This document shows, in pieces, positions 1-7,759 of a stretch of DNA of 33,383 bases. Each line of letters begins with the position of its first letter. The stretch's first letter is position 1. The notes below the pieces were generated by a model. The model saw only the letters and a list, made by a program, of their open reading frames with translations. It was not told where the DNA came from and did no database searches. This DNA comes from Methylococcaceae bacterium (GTDB lineage: Bacteria > Pseudomonadota > Gammaproteobacteria > Methylococcales > Methylomonadaceae): assembly GCA_020048335.1 (NCBI GenBank), contig JAIFMS010000087.1, forward strand, positions 1-33,383, in the 5' to 3' direction. The position numbers were made by a program, and so were the translations under genes.

Positions 1-912
1 GAATTATTACGTTATTTACAACACGCTAATGCAGTAAGTGCTTTAAAAGAAGTTATTATCGGATTGGATTTTTTACAATTTAATGCCAATCAAGCCACCC
101 GTCCTGATTTTGTAGAACAACGATTGGCAGTTAACGTAAATAATGAATTAAATCAAAGTCCTTATTATGGCGATTATTTACCCACGCTTTTTTCCTTAAA
201 TGCCGTTGCTAGCTCTTTTAAAGAAATAACAGGGCTTGCCAAACCCAATGATTTATATTTTGCTAATGGTTTTCGGGTTGAATCGTTAAATGGTGGCGGA
301 GTTAATTATTTTATTATTAATGAAACCAGCTATATTAATGGCGTTCATTCTAATTTTGCGTTTCGCAATCCCACTATGGATACGCTCGATTGTTTCCGTC
401 GTATCCTTCTATTAGCCCACCAACATCATATTCAACTGCGCTTATTTATTCCCCCCGCTCATGCGCGACAATGGGAAACGATTCATGGCGCGGGTTTGTG
501 GCAAACGTGGGAAATCTGGAAAAGACAGTTGGTTGCGCTGAATGAAAGCGTTGCCCGACAACATCAATCACAACCGTTTGAATTAATTGACTTTTCTGGT
601 TATAGCCGCTATTCGACTGAAAGCGTGCCACGCGAGGCAGGAAAATCAATGCGCTGGTACGCCGATTCTGCGCATTTTTTACCTGAAATCGGTGAATTAA
701 TTTTACAGCGCCTGTTTAATCCACACACTAAAGCTGAAGCCAATTTTGGCGTGGCATTAACTTCGGCAACAGTTGAACAAAATTTAACCACAATTCGTGC
801 TGACCGTGTGCGTTATATTAGTACGCATCCGTTGGATAAAGCGGATGTCGATAAAATTGTGCAGGAGCGGGCGCAGCGGGTGAACTATTTATTTGGACAG
901 CCACAAAAATGA
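1..912 (+). CDS. SGNH-hydrolase-like envelope protein, 5'-truncated by window edge
   Basis: The frame is open from base 1, so the N-terminus lies outside the window; the TTG at 64 is not a convincing start because in-frame codons upstream (ELLRYLQHANAVSAL) continue the protein. Visible features are a hydrophobic strand followed by GLDFLQFN, a central LFIPPAHARQWE segment and a C-terminal YADSAHF. The last could supply the D-x-x-H pair of an SGNH/GDSL-type esterase fold. The stop overlaps the ATG of the next gene (ATGA), so the two are translationally coupled. The glycosyltransferase partner suggests a job in surface polysaccharide or LPS biosynthesis, possibly acyl modification, but that is inference. 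The nucleophile block would be upstream and cannot be checked here. Confidence 0.6.
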   Translation, partial: ELLRYLQHANAVSALKEVIIGLDFLQFNANQATRPDFVEQRLAVNVNNELNQSPYYGDYLPTLFSLNAVASSFKEITGLAKPNDLYFANGFRVESLNGGGVNYFIINETSYINGVHSNFAFRNPTMDTLDCFRRILLLAHQHHIQLRLFIPPAHARQWETIHGAGLWQTWEIWKRQLVALNESVARQHQSQPFELIDFSGYSRYSTESVPREAGKSMRWYADSAHFLPEIGELILQRLFNPHTKAEANFGVALTSATVEQNLTTIRADRVRYISTHPLDKADVDKIVQERAQRVNYLFGQPQK

Positions 913-2006
913 CCCAAAATCTTTTATACAAAAAACCACTTCAACGCATTTTATTGATTACATTGCGCTTTTTAGGTGATACGCTCTTAACCACGCCCCT
1001 GTTAAACTCCTTACGCACCGCCTATCCAAAAGCGGAAATTGATGTGTTGGTATTTAAAAACACCGCCGCCATGTTGGAAGGAAATCCTGCAATTGCCCAC
1101 ATTGTCACGATTGCGCAAAAACCGACTTGGCAAGAACAAAAAACTTTGTTTAAGCGCATTTTTCGCCGTTATGATGTAGCCATTTCCACCCAAGCAGGCG
1201 ACCGCCCTACCCTATATGCTTGTTTAGCGGCGAAAACTCGGATTGGTTTTGTTCCGCCAAAACCGCAAACGGGCTGGTTTAAACGCTATTTTCTTACTCG
1301 CTGGCTCGAGTTTGATGTCCAAAAAACCCACACTGTGTTGGAAATGTTGCGGTTATGTGAGTTGTTAAATATTGCACCGATTTATCAATTGACTGCGCCG
1401 CAAAGTCATTTTGATATAAAAACGGTGCAGGGATTAACGCAAAATTACGCTGTTCTGCACATTTTACCGCAATGGCGATATAAACAATGGACACGCGCAG
1501 GTTGGCTTGCCGTTGCACACTATTTACACAATCAAGGAATCCAAGTGGTGTTATCGGGCAGTCCCTTGCCACAAGAAATCACTTATTTAGCAGAATTACA
1601 AACAGAATGCCCTGAAAATACTCTGAACTTGGCAGGAAAACTAACCCTTGCTGAATTAGCACAACTGATAAAGCAAGCCTGCCTTTTTATCGGTGTTGAT
1701 ACGGGGATTACGCATTTAGCCGCTGCCACAGAAGTCCCTACTATTGCATTATTCGGGGCAACCGACCCTGTAAAATGGACACCTTGGCCTGCACAGTATC
1801 ACAGCACTGAACCGCCTTTTGCCAGCAAAGGCAGTCAGCAAGTGAATAATGTCTACTTGATTCAAGGGGAAAAAGACTGTGTACCGTGTTATTTTGAAGG
1901 CTGCGAACGGCATCAACAAAGCCACAGCGATTGTTTGGAACAATTACCCGCTAAACGGGTAATAAAGGTAATTGAACAAGTGATAAACTCCATATCCTTT
2001 TTGTAA
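909..2006 (+). CDS. Glycosyltransferase family 9 (heptosyltransferase-like)
   Basis: A 365-aa protein with the GT9 two-Rossmann (GT-B) layout. The N-terminal motif ILLITLRFLGDTLLTTPLL (about residues 14-32) is the acceptor-side signature of ADP-heptose:LPS heptosyltransferases. The C-terminal VDTGITHLAAA and ALFGATDPVKW (about residues 263-292) form the nucleotide-sugar site. A cysteine-containing tail (CVPCYFEGC) near residue 325 is common in the RfaQ/WaaQ branch. It probably adds heptose or a related sugar to the LPS core at the inner membrane. The start overlaps the stop of the upstream gene by four bases. Closest named type is heptosyltransferase III (waaQ/rfaQ); the exact sugar and acceptor cannot be read from sequence, so no symbol is given. 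Confidence 0.87.
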   Translation: MTQNLLYKKPLQRILLITLRFLGDTLLTTPLLNSLRTAYPKAEIDVLVFKNTAAMLEGNPAIAHIVTIAQKPTWQEQKTLFKRIFRRYDVAISTQAGDRPTLYACLAAKTRIGFVPPKPQTGWFKRYFLTRWLEFDVQKTHTVLEMLRLCELLNIAPIYQLTAPQSHFDIKTVQGLTQNYAVLHILPQWRYKQWTRAGWLAVAHYLHNQGIQVVLSGSPLPQEITYLAELQTECPENTLNLAGKLTLAELAQLIKQACLFIGVDTGITHLAAATEVPTIALFGATDPVKWTPWPAQYHSTEPPFASKGSQQVNNVYLIQGEKDCVPCYFEGCERHQQSHSDCLEQLPAKRVIKVIEQVINSISFL

Positions 2007-2031
2007 TTGCCTGAAATTTACCTTTTTTCAT

Positions 2032-3426
2032 TTATCCCAATTGCAATAAGTGCTGTGCCGCTTTAATCGCCTTTCTCACCGTTTCTGGCGCAGTGCCACC
2101 AATATGTTTGCGCGCCGCCACCGAGCCTTCCAGTGTTAAAACAGAAAAGACCTCTTCGGTAATTTGCGTAGAAAACCCTTGCAATTCACTCAATGATAAT
2201 TCGGACAAATCACGGTTGGTTTCCACGCCTAAACGCACCGCCTGCCCAACAATTTCATGGGCATCGCGAAACGCCAAACCTTTCCGCACTAAATAATCGG
2301 CTAAATCGGTGGCAGTGGCAAAGCCGCGTTTCGCCGATTGGTACATAGTGTCTTTTTTCGCTTCGACGTGCGGCATCATGTCGGCAAAGGCACGCAGGCA
2401 ATTGACCACCGTGTCCACCGTATCAAACAGGGGTTCTTTATCTTCTTGATTATCCTTGTTATACGCCAGCGGCTGCCCTTTCATCAACATCAACAAACTC
2501 ATCAAATGCCCGACCACACGCCCCGATTTGCCGCGCACTAATTCCGGCACATCCGGATTTTTCTTTTGCGGCATAATCGACGAGCCGGTACAAAACGCAT
2601 CAGGAATGTCGATAAAATTAAACTGCGCACTCGCCCATAAAATCAGTTCTTCGGAAAAACGCGAGAGGTGCAGCATGATTAAACTAGCGGCGGCGGTGAA
2701 TTCAATCGCAAAATCGCGGTCGCTGACCGAATCGAGCGAATTATTCGACGGACGCAAAAAACCGAGCAATTGCGCGGTCATAAAACGGTCAATCGGATAG
2801 CTTGTTCCTGCCAACGCCGCCGCACCTAACGGCATGATATTTAAACGTTTTTTGCAATCGTCTAAGCGTTCTGCATCGCGGCTTAACATTTCAAACCATG
2901 CCATTAAGTGATGTCCAAATGTCACAGGTTGGGCAACTTGCAAATGCGTGAAGCCAGGCATAATCGTGTCGGCGTGTTGTTCGGCTAAATCCAACAGCGC
3001 AAATTGCAAGCGTTTTAATTGTGTTTGAATCACGCCAATTTCATCGCGCAAATACAAGCGAATATCGGTTGCCACTTGGTCATTACGCGAGCGTCCGGTG
3101 TGCAATTTTTTCCCCGCGATGCCGATTAAATCGGTCAATCGCGCCTCGATATTCATGTGAACATCTTCTTGCTGAATTGACCAAACAAACTTACCTGCGC
3201 CAATTTCAGCCTGAATTTGGGCTAAACCTGTTTGAATATCGACTAATTCGCTGGCTGTTAAAATGCCAATAGAATGCAGCATTTGTGCATGAGCCAGTGA
3301 ACCTTGAATATCTTGCATTGCCATCCGCTGGTCAAAATCTACCGAAGCGGTGAAAATTTCCACAAACGCATCGGTGGCCTGGGCAAAACGCGCACTGGAA
3401 AGTTTTTCGGTATTTACGCTAGTCAT
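2032..3426 (-). CDS. argH: Argininosuccinate lyase
   Basis: Splits argininosuccinate into arginine and fumarate, the last step of arginine synthesis, as a cytosolic homotetramer. The fumarase/aspartase-superfamily signature [12 protein letters not shown] is present, along with [13 protein letters not shown] and TPGFTHLQ-like segments (here [12 protein letters not shown]) and the ArgH C-terminal [12 protein letters not shown]. The frame is open further upstream to 3498. The ATG at 3426 (MTSVNTEK) is preferred because an AGAGG ribosome site sits just before it and it gives 464 aa, the normal family length. It is convergent with the GT9 gene (25 bases apart) and divergent from speC, sharing a 331-base regulatory region. 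Confidence 0.96.
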   Translation of the reverse strand: MTSVNTEKLSSARFAQATDAFVEIFTASVDFDQRMAMQDIQGSLAHAQMLHSIGILTASELVDIQTGLAQIQAEIGAGKFVWSIQQEDVHMNIEARLTDLIGIAGKKLHTGRSRNDQVATDIRLYLRDEIGVIQTQLKRLQFALLDLAEQHADTIMPGFTHLQVAQPVTFGHHLMAWFEMLSRDAERLDDCKKRLNIMPLGAAALAGTSYPIDRFMTAQLLGFLRPSNNSLDSVSDRDFAIEFTAAASLIMLHLSRFSEELILWASAQFNFIDIPDAFCTGSSIMPQKKNPDVPELVRGKSGRVVGHLMSLLMLMKGQPLAYNKDNQEDKEPLFDTVDTVVNCLRAFADMMPHVEAKKDTMYQSAKRGFATATDLADYLVRKGLAFRDAHEIVGQAVRLGVETNRDLSELSLSELQGFSTQITEEVFSVLTLEGSVAARKHIGGTAPETVRKAIKAAQHLLQLG

Positions 3427-3456
3427 CTTGCTGCCTCTTTTAAAGTAAAAAAAGCG

Positions 3457-3466
3457 ATTATACCGT
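3457..3466 (-). promoter_or_regulatory. argH -10 element (ACGGTATAAT)
   Basis: Read on the minus strand the sequence is ACGGTATAAT, a perfect TATAAT about 30 bases upstream of the argH ATG. No good -35 hexamer is visible 16-18 bases further up. The same ten bases recur at the pilU and rpsU promoters in this window, which raises confidence that this is a real promoter. Confidence 0.5.
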
Positions 3467-3663
3467 AACCATGCTGGTAGATTTTTGCCTTTTCCCAAAG
3501 CCAGATTTTGACTCTTTGCGCAATAAAAAACAGCTTAATTTCCATCGCAGCGACCCATTTAATATGGGTTGTTTGAGCGCAAGTGGTAAAACTTATCGCC
3601 TTTTGTTTAGGCTAATCTAATAGGCGAAGTCATGGTAAATAATACCGCGTTCAATTCCAGTTC

Positions 3664-3672
3664 TGCTAAAAT
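3664..3672 (+). promoter_or_regulatory. Possible extended -10 promoter of speC
   Basis: TGCTAAAAT matches an extended -10 (TGn followed by TAAAAT). It would give a leader of roughly 80 bases before the speC ATG. No -35 is evident, so this is a weak call. Confidence 0.3.
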
Positions 3673-3757
3673 GCGATACCTTTGAATCGACTCGCCCGTG
3701 TAAAGTTTTAAAAAATTTTACTGTTACACTTTTACCGTTAAGGAGATTACCCCGCCA

Positions 3758-4930
3758 ATGAGCAATAAGCCTATTAAAATAGAAGATTACTACGAACAGG
3801 CGACTTTTAACCGCATTAAAGCGTTAGCTGATACCAAAGAAACCCCATTTGTCGTGATTGATACGGCAACGGTGGATCGGCAGTATGATACCTTGGTTGG
3901 ATATTTTCCTTATGCCAGCGTTTATTATGCAGTGAAAGCCAATCCTGCTGTGCAGATTTTGACACTTTTGCGTGATAAGGGGGCAAATTTTGATATTGCC
4001 TCTATTTATGAATTGGAAAAAGTGCTAAGTCTTGGGGTTTCGCCTGATCGCTGTAGTTATGGCAACACCATCAAAAAAAGTCGTGATATTCGTACCTTTT
4101 ATGAAAAAGGGGTGCGACTATTTGCAACTGATTCAGAGGCGGATTTGCGCAATATTGCCAAAGCCGCACCTGGCTCGCGCATTTATGTGCGCATTTTAAC
4201 CGAAGGAACACAAACGGCTGATTGGCCGTTATCACGCAAATTTGGTTGTCAAAATGATATGGCAATTGATTTGTTGATTCTAGCGCGTGATTTAGGCTTA
4301 ATCCCTTATGGTGTCTCATTTCATGTCGGTTCACAACAGCGCGATATTGGCGCGTGGGACGCGGCGATTGGCAAGGTGAAAAATATTTTTGAACGCTTGC
4401 AACTTGAAGATAATATTGAATTAAAAATGATTAACTTAGGCGGTGGCTTTCCTGCCAACTATTTAACCAAAACCAATGAATTATCGGACTATGCCGAAGA
4501 AATCACCCGTTTTATTCGTGAAGATTTCGGCGATGATTTTCCTGAAATTATTTTAGAGCCAGGACGTTCTTTGATTTCTAATGCGGGAATTTTAGTCAGT
4601 GAAATTGTTTTAATTTCGCGTAAATCCCATAAATCCTTACACCGCTGGATTTATACCGATGTCGGTAAATTTTCAGGTCTAATTGAAACCTTAGATGAAT
4701 CTATCAAATACCCTATTTATACAGGCAAACATGGCGAATTAGAAGAGGCGGTGATTGCAGGCCCTACCTGTGATAGCGCGGACATTATGTATGAAAATTA
4801 TATGTATGGTTTGCCACTAAATTTAGCCATCGGCGACAGACTGTATTGGCTTTCGACAGGGGCATATACCACCACTTACAGTGCCGTTGAGTTTAATGGT
4901 TTTCCCCCTTTAAAAGACTATTACGTTTAA
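3758..4930 (+). CDS. speC: Ornithine decarboxylase, type III PLP fold (Pseudomonas-type SpeC)
   Basis: A 390-aa alanine-racemase-fold (fold III) PLP decarboxylase that converts ornithine to putrescine, the entry step of polyamine synthesis. The PLP lysine lies in VYYAVKANP (about residue 60), the PLP phosphate loop in LGGGFP, EPGRSL binds cofactor, and the catalytic cysteine of the partner subunit is in GPTCDSAD (about residue 340). The remembered Pseudomonas aeruginosa SpeC agrees closely along its length, including TADWPLSRKFGCQ and SFHVGSQQRDI. Some members also decarboxylate lysine. AAGGAG is placed well before the ATG. It shares its upstream region with argH, which makes an ornithine precursor pathway enzyme, so the divergent pair is metabolically sensible. 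Confidence 0.93.
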   Translation: MSNKPIKIEDYYEQATFNRIKALADTKETPFVVIDTATVDRQYDTLVGYFPYASVYYAVKANPAVQILTLLRDKGANFDIASIYELEKVLSLGVSPDRCSYGNTIKKSRDIRTFYEKGVRLFATDSEADLRNIAKAAPGSRIYVRILTEGTQTADWPLSRKFGCQNDMAIDLLILARDLGLIPYGVSFHVGSQQRDIGAWDAAIGKVKNIFERLQLEDNIELKMINLGGGFPANYLTKTNELSDYAEEITRFIREDFGDDFPEIILEPGRSLISNAGILVSEIVLISRKSHKSLHRWIYTDVGKFSGLIETLDESIKYPIYTGKHGELEEAVIAGPTCDSADIMYENYMYGLPLNLAIGDRLYWLSTGAYTTTYSAVEFNGFPPLKDYYV

Positions 4931-5106
4931 TATTATGATAAAAAATTAGTATTTTTAATGTTTTACGAGTCAAAATGCAATGACAGGATAAAACTGTTGC
5001 CAATTAGGATAAATATTAGACTTGATTTTAACTTGTTTAAGCAATAGGTTGGTAAAAATAGTAATGAAACACTCTTCTTTTGTAACTTTTTAATTTTTAA
5101 TATTTT

Positions 5107-5140
5107 GGAATACAAAACCTAGGTTTTGTATTCCTTTTTT
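5107..5140 (+). terminator. Strong palindromic rho-independent terminator downstream of speC
   Basis: GGAATACAAAACCT followed directly by its exact reverse complement forms a 14-bp perfect inverted repeat ending in six T. It sits 176 bases past the speC stop, so either speC has a long 3' UTR or an independent short transcript ends here. The 4931-5106 stretch before it is AT-rich with no ORF I can support. Confidence 0.85.
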
Positions 5141-5265
5141 ACAAATAGTCTTAAAATACAATACGTTATAAGACCGTGATATTCAATTGAAACAACTCTA
5201 TTATCAAAACTCGTTCAATCCTTCATGCAATGGTAATTACTGGTTTTCCATTTTTTAAAGTCTGT

Positions 5266-5271
5266 TATAAT
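5266..5271 (+). promoter_or_regulatory. -10 element upstream of the tRNA-like sequence
   Basis: A perfect TATAAT lies about 34 bases before the tRNA-like domain. The -35 region (TTTTCC around 5244) is weak. A small hairpin GCTTG/CAAGC (5278-5293) sits between it and the tRNA-like part. Confidence 0.4.
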
Positions 5272-5304
5272 ACAGCTGCTTGTTTCGACAAGCACCTATG
5301 TTAT

Positions 5305-5381
5305 AGGCAGCTAGTTCAACTGGATAGAGCGTCCTCCTGCTAAGGGGAAGGTTACGGGTTCGAGTCCCGTGCTGAAAACAA
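5305..5381 (+). tRNA. Aberrant or decayed tRNA-like sequence, anticodon GCT
   Basis: The D-stem (GTTC/GAGC, 5314-5330), anticodon stem (TCCTC/GGGGA, 5332-5348) with loop CTGCTAA, five-base variable loop AGGTT, and T-arm (ACGGG-TTCGAGT-CCCGT, 5354-5370) all fold as in a normal tRNA. The anticodon would be GCT, which reads serine AGC/AGU codons. However, bacterial tRNA-Ser has a long variable arm and this one is short, like tRNA-Arg. In the acceptor stem (AGGCAGC against GCTGAAA) only the inner four pairs form, and no CCA is encoded. It is therefore most likely a pseudo-tRNA or an unusual tRNA-like RNA. Core folding is certain; function is doubtful. Confidence 0.5.
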
Positions 5382-5410
5382 ATTCTGCTAGTAGAGTTTA
5401 TTTTCAGCAC
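5369..5410. repeat. 10-bp inverted repeat using the 3' end of the tRNA-like sequence
   Basis: GTGCTGAAAA (5369-5378) is the exact reverse complement of TTTTCAGCAC (5401-5410), with a 22-base loop. The left arm is the 3' acceptor strand of the tRNA-like element, so in RNA this hairpin would compete with the acceptor stem. Confidence 0.7.
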
Positions 5411-5544
5411 TGGCTTCCACTCAATAGTAAAACTAAGTAGAAAATAGGTAGCCAATCAGCAAAAAGCATATTAGAATAACCAAAGAATGCTCGCAGACTT
5501 GTTTAGAAAATAACACGATAATTAAAATCTTTAGGAGGCAGAAA

Positions 5545-5619
5545 ATGTCAAAACAACAGATTTTAAAGCAAACAAGGCATTCCGTTACCTTAGAAAAGGT
5601 CGAGGCTTGTGTCCGGTAA
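5545..5619 (+). CDS. Possible 24-aa small ORF with strong ribosome site
   Basis: An ATG at 5545 follows a strong TAGGAGG (5532-5538) at good spacing and opens a 24-codon frame (MSKQQILKQ... ending EACVR) closed by TAA. It is basic and has no recognisable domain. It is followed by a CTGAAAAT/ATTTTCAG hairpin (5634-5652) and then a strong terminator. The set looks like a self-contained short transcription unit: a leader peptide, a small protein, or the 5' remnant of a deleted gene. I do not recognise it. Confidence 0.35.
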   Translation: MSKQQILKQTRHSVTLEKVEACVR

Positions 5620-5633
5620 AGACGTTCTGAATA

Positions 5634-5652
5634 CTGAAAATCGAATTTTCAG
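5634..5652. repeat. Perfect 8-bp hairpin
   Basis: CTGAAAAT and ATTTTCAG pair across a three-base CGA loop, directly upstream of the terminator at 5655. The CTGAAAA/TTTTCAG core is the same as in the inverted repeat at 5369-5410, so the two may share an origin. Confidence 0.6.
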
Positions 5653-5654
5653 CG

Positions 5655-5680
5655 AAAGCCCTCTTAAGAGGGCTTTTGTT
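5655..5680. terminator. Bidirectional terminator between the small ORF and the orphan gene
   Basis: AAAGCCCTCTT and AAGAGGGCTTT form an 11-bp perfect stem followed by a T-rich tract on plus and preceded by an A-run. It lies two bases beyond the stop of the minus-strand gene at 5683, so it can serve both converging transcripts. Confidence 0.8.
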
Positions 5681-5682
5681 AT

Positions 5683-6228
5683 TTAGAGAGTAGGCTTTTT
5701 TAAAGTGTTATGGGCAATTACAAAAAAGCCTATCTTTTTTGGTTTCCCTAAAGGCTCATCTAAAGGATGTGCTGTTGTGATGTGCAATCGCAACCTCCTT
5801 TTTTCTTTGAAAGATACAAAGATAACTTTGTAATCGCATTCGTTACCGTCTGGATTTTTTAGTTTGCAGACAGCGTAACTTTCTCCACCAGCATGAAAGC
5901 AAAATCTCTTGTCCAGCGTCTTGATAATATCTTTCAATTGAAAGGATAATTCATATCTTTTGAAGTGAAACGGTCTTTTGGCTTTTGGTGCGAAGTACAT
6001 TAATTTGTTTCGTTCTTCCTCAGTTTGATTAGCTTGATCTTTAGCAAAACAGTGAAAACTATAAGTAACAATATATTTGTAGATAAGCGTTGTGCCATCT
6101 TTTTTCAGTTCTGTGTACTCAACCTCATGTGCATCAAGATGTGATAAATCATAAACCTGACCTTCTAATTCAAAGTTTTTCCATGCAGTAACCTCTTCTA
6201 TTGTGTTAAACCGCTTTTTTACATCCAT
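5683..6228 (-). CDS. Hypothetical protein, 181 aa
   Basis: I do not recognise a named family. The protein is basic, soluble-looking and lacks a signal peptide or membrane segment. The best-patterned part is about residues 85-160: RYELSFQLKDI, RFCFHAGGESYAV, CDYKVIFVSFKEKRRLRLHITTAHPLDEP. These alternate strand-like stretches with charged turns and look like a conserved small globular domain. The ATG at 6228 has a weak ribosome site. It stands alone between a terminator and a divergently oriented flavoprotein gene, and next to the aberrant tRNA-like region, which suggests an accessory insertion. Confidence 0.6.
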   Translation of the reverse strand: MDVKKRFNTIEEVTAWKNFELEGQVYDLSHLDAHEVEYTELKKDGTTLIYKYIVTYSFHCFAKDQANQTEEERNKLMYFAPKAKRPFHFKRYELSFQLKDIIKTLDKRFCFHAGGESYAVCKLKNPDGNECDYKVIFVSFKEKRRLRLHITTAHPLDEPLGKPKKIGFFVIAHNTLKKPTL

Positions 6229-6345
6229 GATAATAAATTGTTAGCTTGATTGAAAAAAATCGAATCTATAACATAAAACAGCAAAAAAAAACAACTCTGT
6301 AAACGGTGGACTACAATACTCTCTTTCGATACCTTTTAATTCTCC

Positions 6346-7581
6346 ATGACTTTATCCAATCGTGTTGCCATTATCGGCGGCGGCCCCGCAGGACTAATGG
6401 CAGCACAAACCCTTGCGCAAGCAGGTATTGCGGTTGATTTATACGACTCCATGCCTTCTGTAGGACGCAAATTTTTACTCGCTGGCAAAGGCGGATTGAA
6501 TCTAACTCACAGTGAACCCTTTGCAACGTTTGTACAACGTTATGGCGACCGCCAACCGCAAATCAGCCCTTTGCTAGCACAATTTACTCCGCAAATGTTA
6601 CGCAACTGGGCAAGTGAACTAGGCATTGCAACCTTTGTTGGCTCATCTGGGCGAATTTTTCCTGTTGAAATGAAAGCAGCTCCCTTATTACGCGCTTGGT
6701 TGCGACAATTGCGGCAACTGGGTGTGCGATTTCATACGCGCCATCGTTGGTGTGGTTGGAATGCACAGCAACAAGTGCGTTTTATTACGCCTGCGGGTGA
6801 AAAAACCGTGACCGCCGATGTGCTGATTTTAGCCTTGGGCGGTGGCAGTTGGGCAAAACTGGGTTCAGATGGGACATGGATACCGTTTTTAACTGAAAAA
6901 AAAGTAGCGGTTGCGCCGTTACAGCCTGCAAACTGTGGCTTTGAAGTGGCCTGGAGCGATTATTTTCGCCACCGCTTTGCGGCAACCCCTTTAAAGTCGC
7001 TGGTACTCTCGTTTAGTGCAACCGATGGCAAGCAGTATCAACAACGCGGGGAACTGATGCTTACTGCCACAGGAGTTGAAGGGAGTTTGATTTATGCTTT
7101 TTCCGCCGCCTTGCGCGAAACGATTAATGCGACAGGTAAAGCCGATATTTACTTGGATTTATGCCCTGACCGTTCGTTAGCCCAATTAGGCAAAGCCTTG
7201 ACGCAAGCAGCAGGGTCACAATCGCTTGCCAATCAATTGCGCCGTGTGGCTAATTTAACGGGGGCAAAAGCCGCTTTGTTACGCGAGGTTTTAAGCATAG
7301 ACGCTTTTAAGCAGCCTGAAAAATTAGCCCAAACGATTAAAGCGTTGCCATTGTGTTTAATAAAACCGCGTCCTTTGGATGAAGCCATTAGTAGCGCGGG
7401 CGGGGTGAGTTTTTCGGCAATGAATCAACACTTAATGCTAAACGCTTTACCAGGGGTTTTTTGTGCAGGCGAAATGCTCGATTGGGAAGCCCCAACAGGC
7501 GGTTATTTACTCACAGCGTGTTTTGCCAGTGGTAAAGCGGTGGGGTTAAATGCACTGGCTTGGCTAAGTCAGGGCAAGTAA
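6346..7581 (+). CDS. NAD(P)/FAD-dependent oxidoreductase, HI0933/BaiN family (TIGR03862-like)
   Basis: A 411-aa flavoprotein. The N-terminal dinucleotide fold VAIIGGGPAGLMAAQTLAQ binds FAD ADP. It is followed by the family signature GRKFLLAGKGGLNLTHSEP (about residues 45-63), and the C-terminus carries GVFCAGEMLDWEAPTGGYLL, the second FAD contact with the typical GGY(L/N)L turn. Members are cytosolic and of poorly known substrate; BaiN-like relatives reduce unsaturated bile-acid intermediates, but that cannot be transferred here. It looks monocistronic. The start is chosen because the Rossmann motif begins within ten residues; a TACAAT lies about 30 bases upstream, but there is no clear Shine-Dalgarno. 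Confidence 0.88.
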   Translation: MTLSNRVAIIGGGPAGLMAAQTLAQAGIAVDLYDSMPSVGRKFLLAGKGGLNLTHSEPFATFVQRYGDRQPQISPLLAQFTPQMLRNWASELGIATFVGSSGRIFPVEMKAAPLLRAWLRQLRQLGVRFHTRHRWCGWNAQQQVRFITPAGEKTVTADVLILALGGGSWAKLGSDGTWIPFLTEKKVAVAPLQPANCGFEVAWSDYFRHRFAATPLKSLVLSFSATDGKQYQQRGELMLTATGVEGSLIYAFSAALRETINATGKADIYLDLCPDRSLAQLGKALTQAAGSQSLANQLRRVANLTGAKAALLREVLSIDAFKQPEKLAQTIKALPLCLIKPRPLDEAISSAGGVSFSAMNQHLMLNALPGVFCAGEMLDWEAPTGGYLLTACFASGKAVGLNALAWLSQGK

Positions 7582-7759
7582 TCCACCACGTTGTATTGTT
7601 GACCATGTTGGCAAATTCAAGCACCATAAAACGTAAGCTCAATGACTTAAAGTACCATAAAAGTGTAGCGTTCACGGTAAGTCTGTCAGGCTATAACATG
7701 ATAAAATAGCAACGTTAGATTGAGAGCCTTGTAAAAATTATCGCAATAGGAGCTAATTA

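Larger units (their letters stand above)
3427..3757. promoter_or_regulatory. Divergent argH/speC intergenic region
   Basis: These 331 bases hold no convincing gene. Seen here: a minus-strand TATAAT for argH at 3457-3462; an inverted repeat ACCCAT-TTAAT-ATGGGT at 3553-3569; a second inverted repeat TCGCCT/AGGCGA spanning about 3596-3626; a possible extended -10 for speC at 3664-3672; an AT-rich GTAAA/TTTAC repeat near 3709-3730; and a clear AAGGAG ribosome site at 3739-3744 before speC. The palindromes could be operators, but no regulator is identified. Confidence 0.5.

Noticed and set aside
2456-2800. 114-aa plus-strand ORF inside argH
   Set aside because: Antisense to conserved argH codons; no ribosome site or domain.
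5255-5455. 66-aa minus-strand ORF over the tRNA-like region
   Set aside because: Its GTRTRNLPLSRRTLYPVEL stretch is the typical false translation of the reverse strand of a tRNA.
5281-5620. A tmRNA (ssrA) gene at the tRNA-like region
   Set aside because: The tRNA-like part has a full anticodon arm and there is no tag reading frame or pseudoknot layout; the short ORF does not end in an Ala-rich tag.
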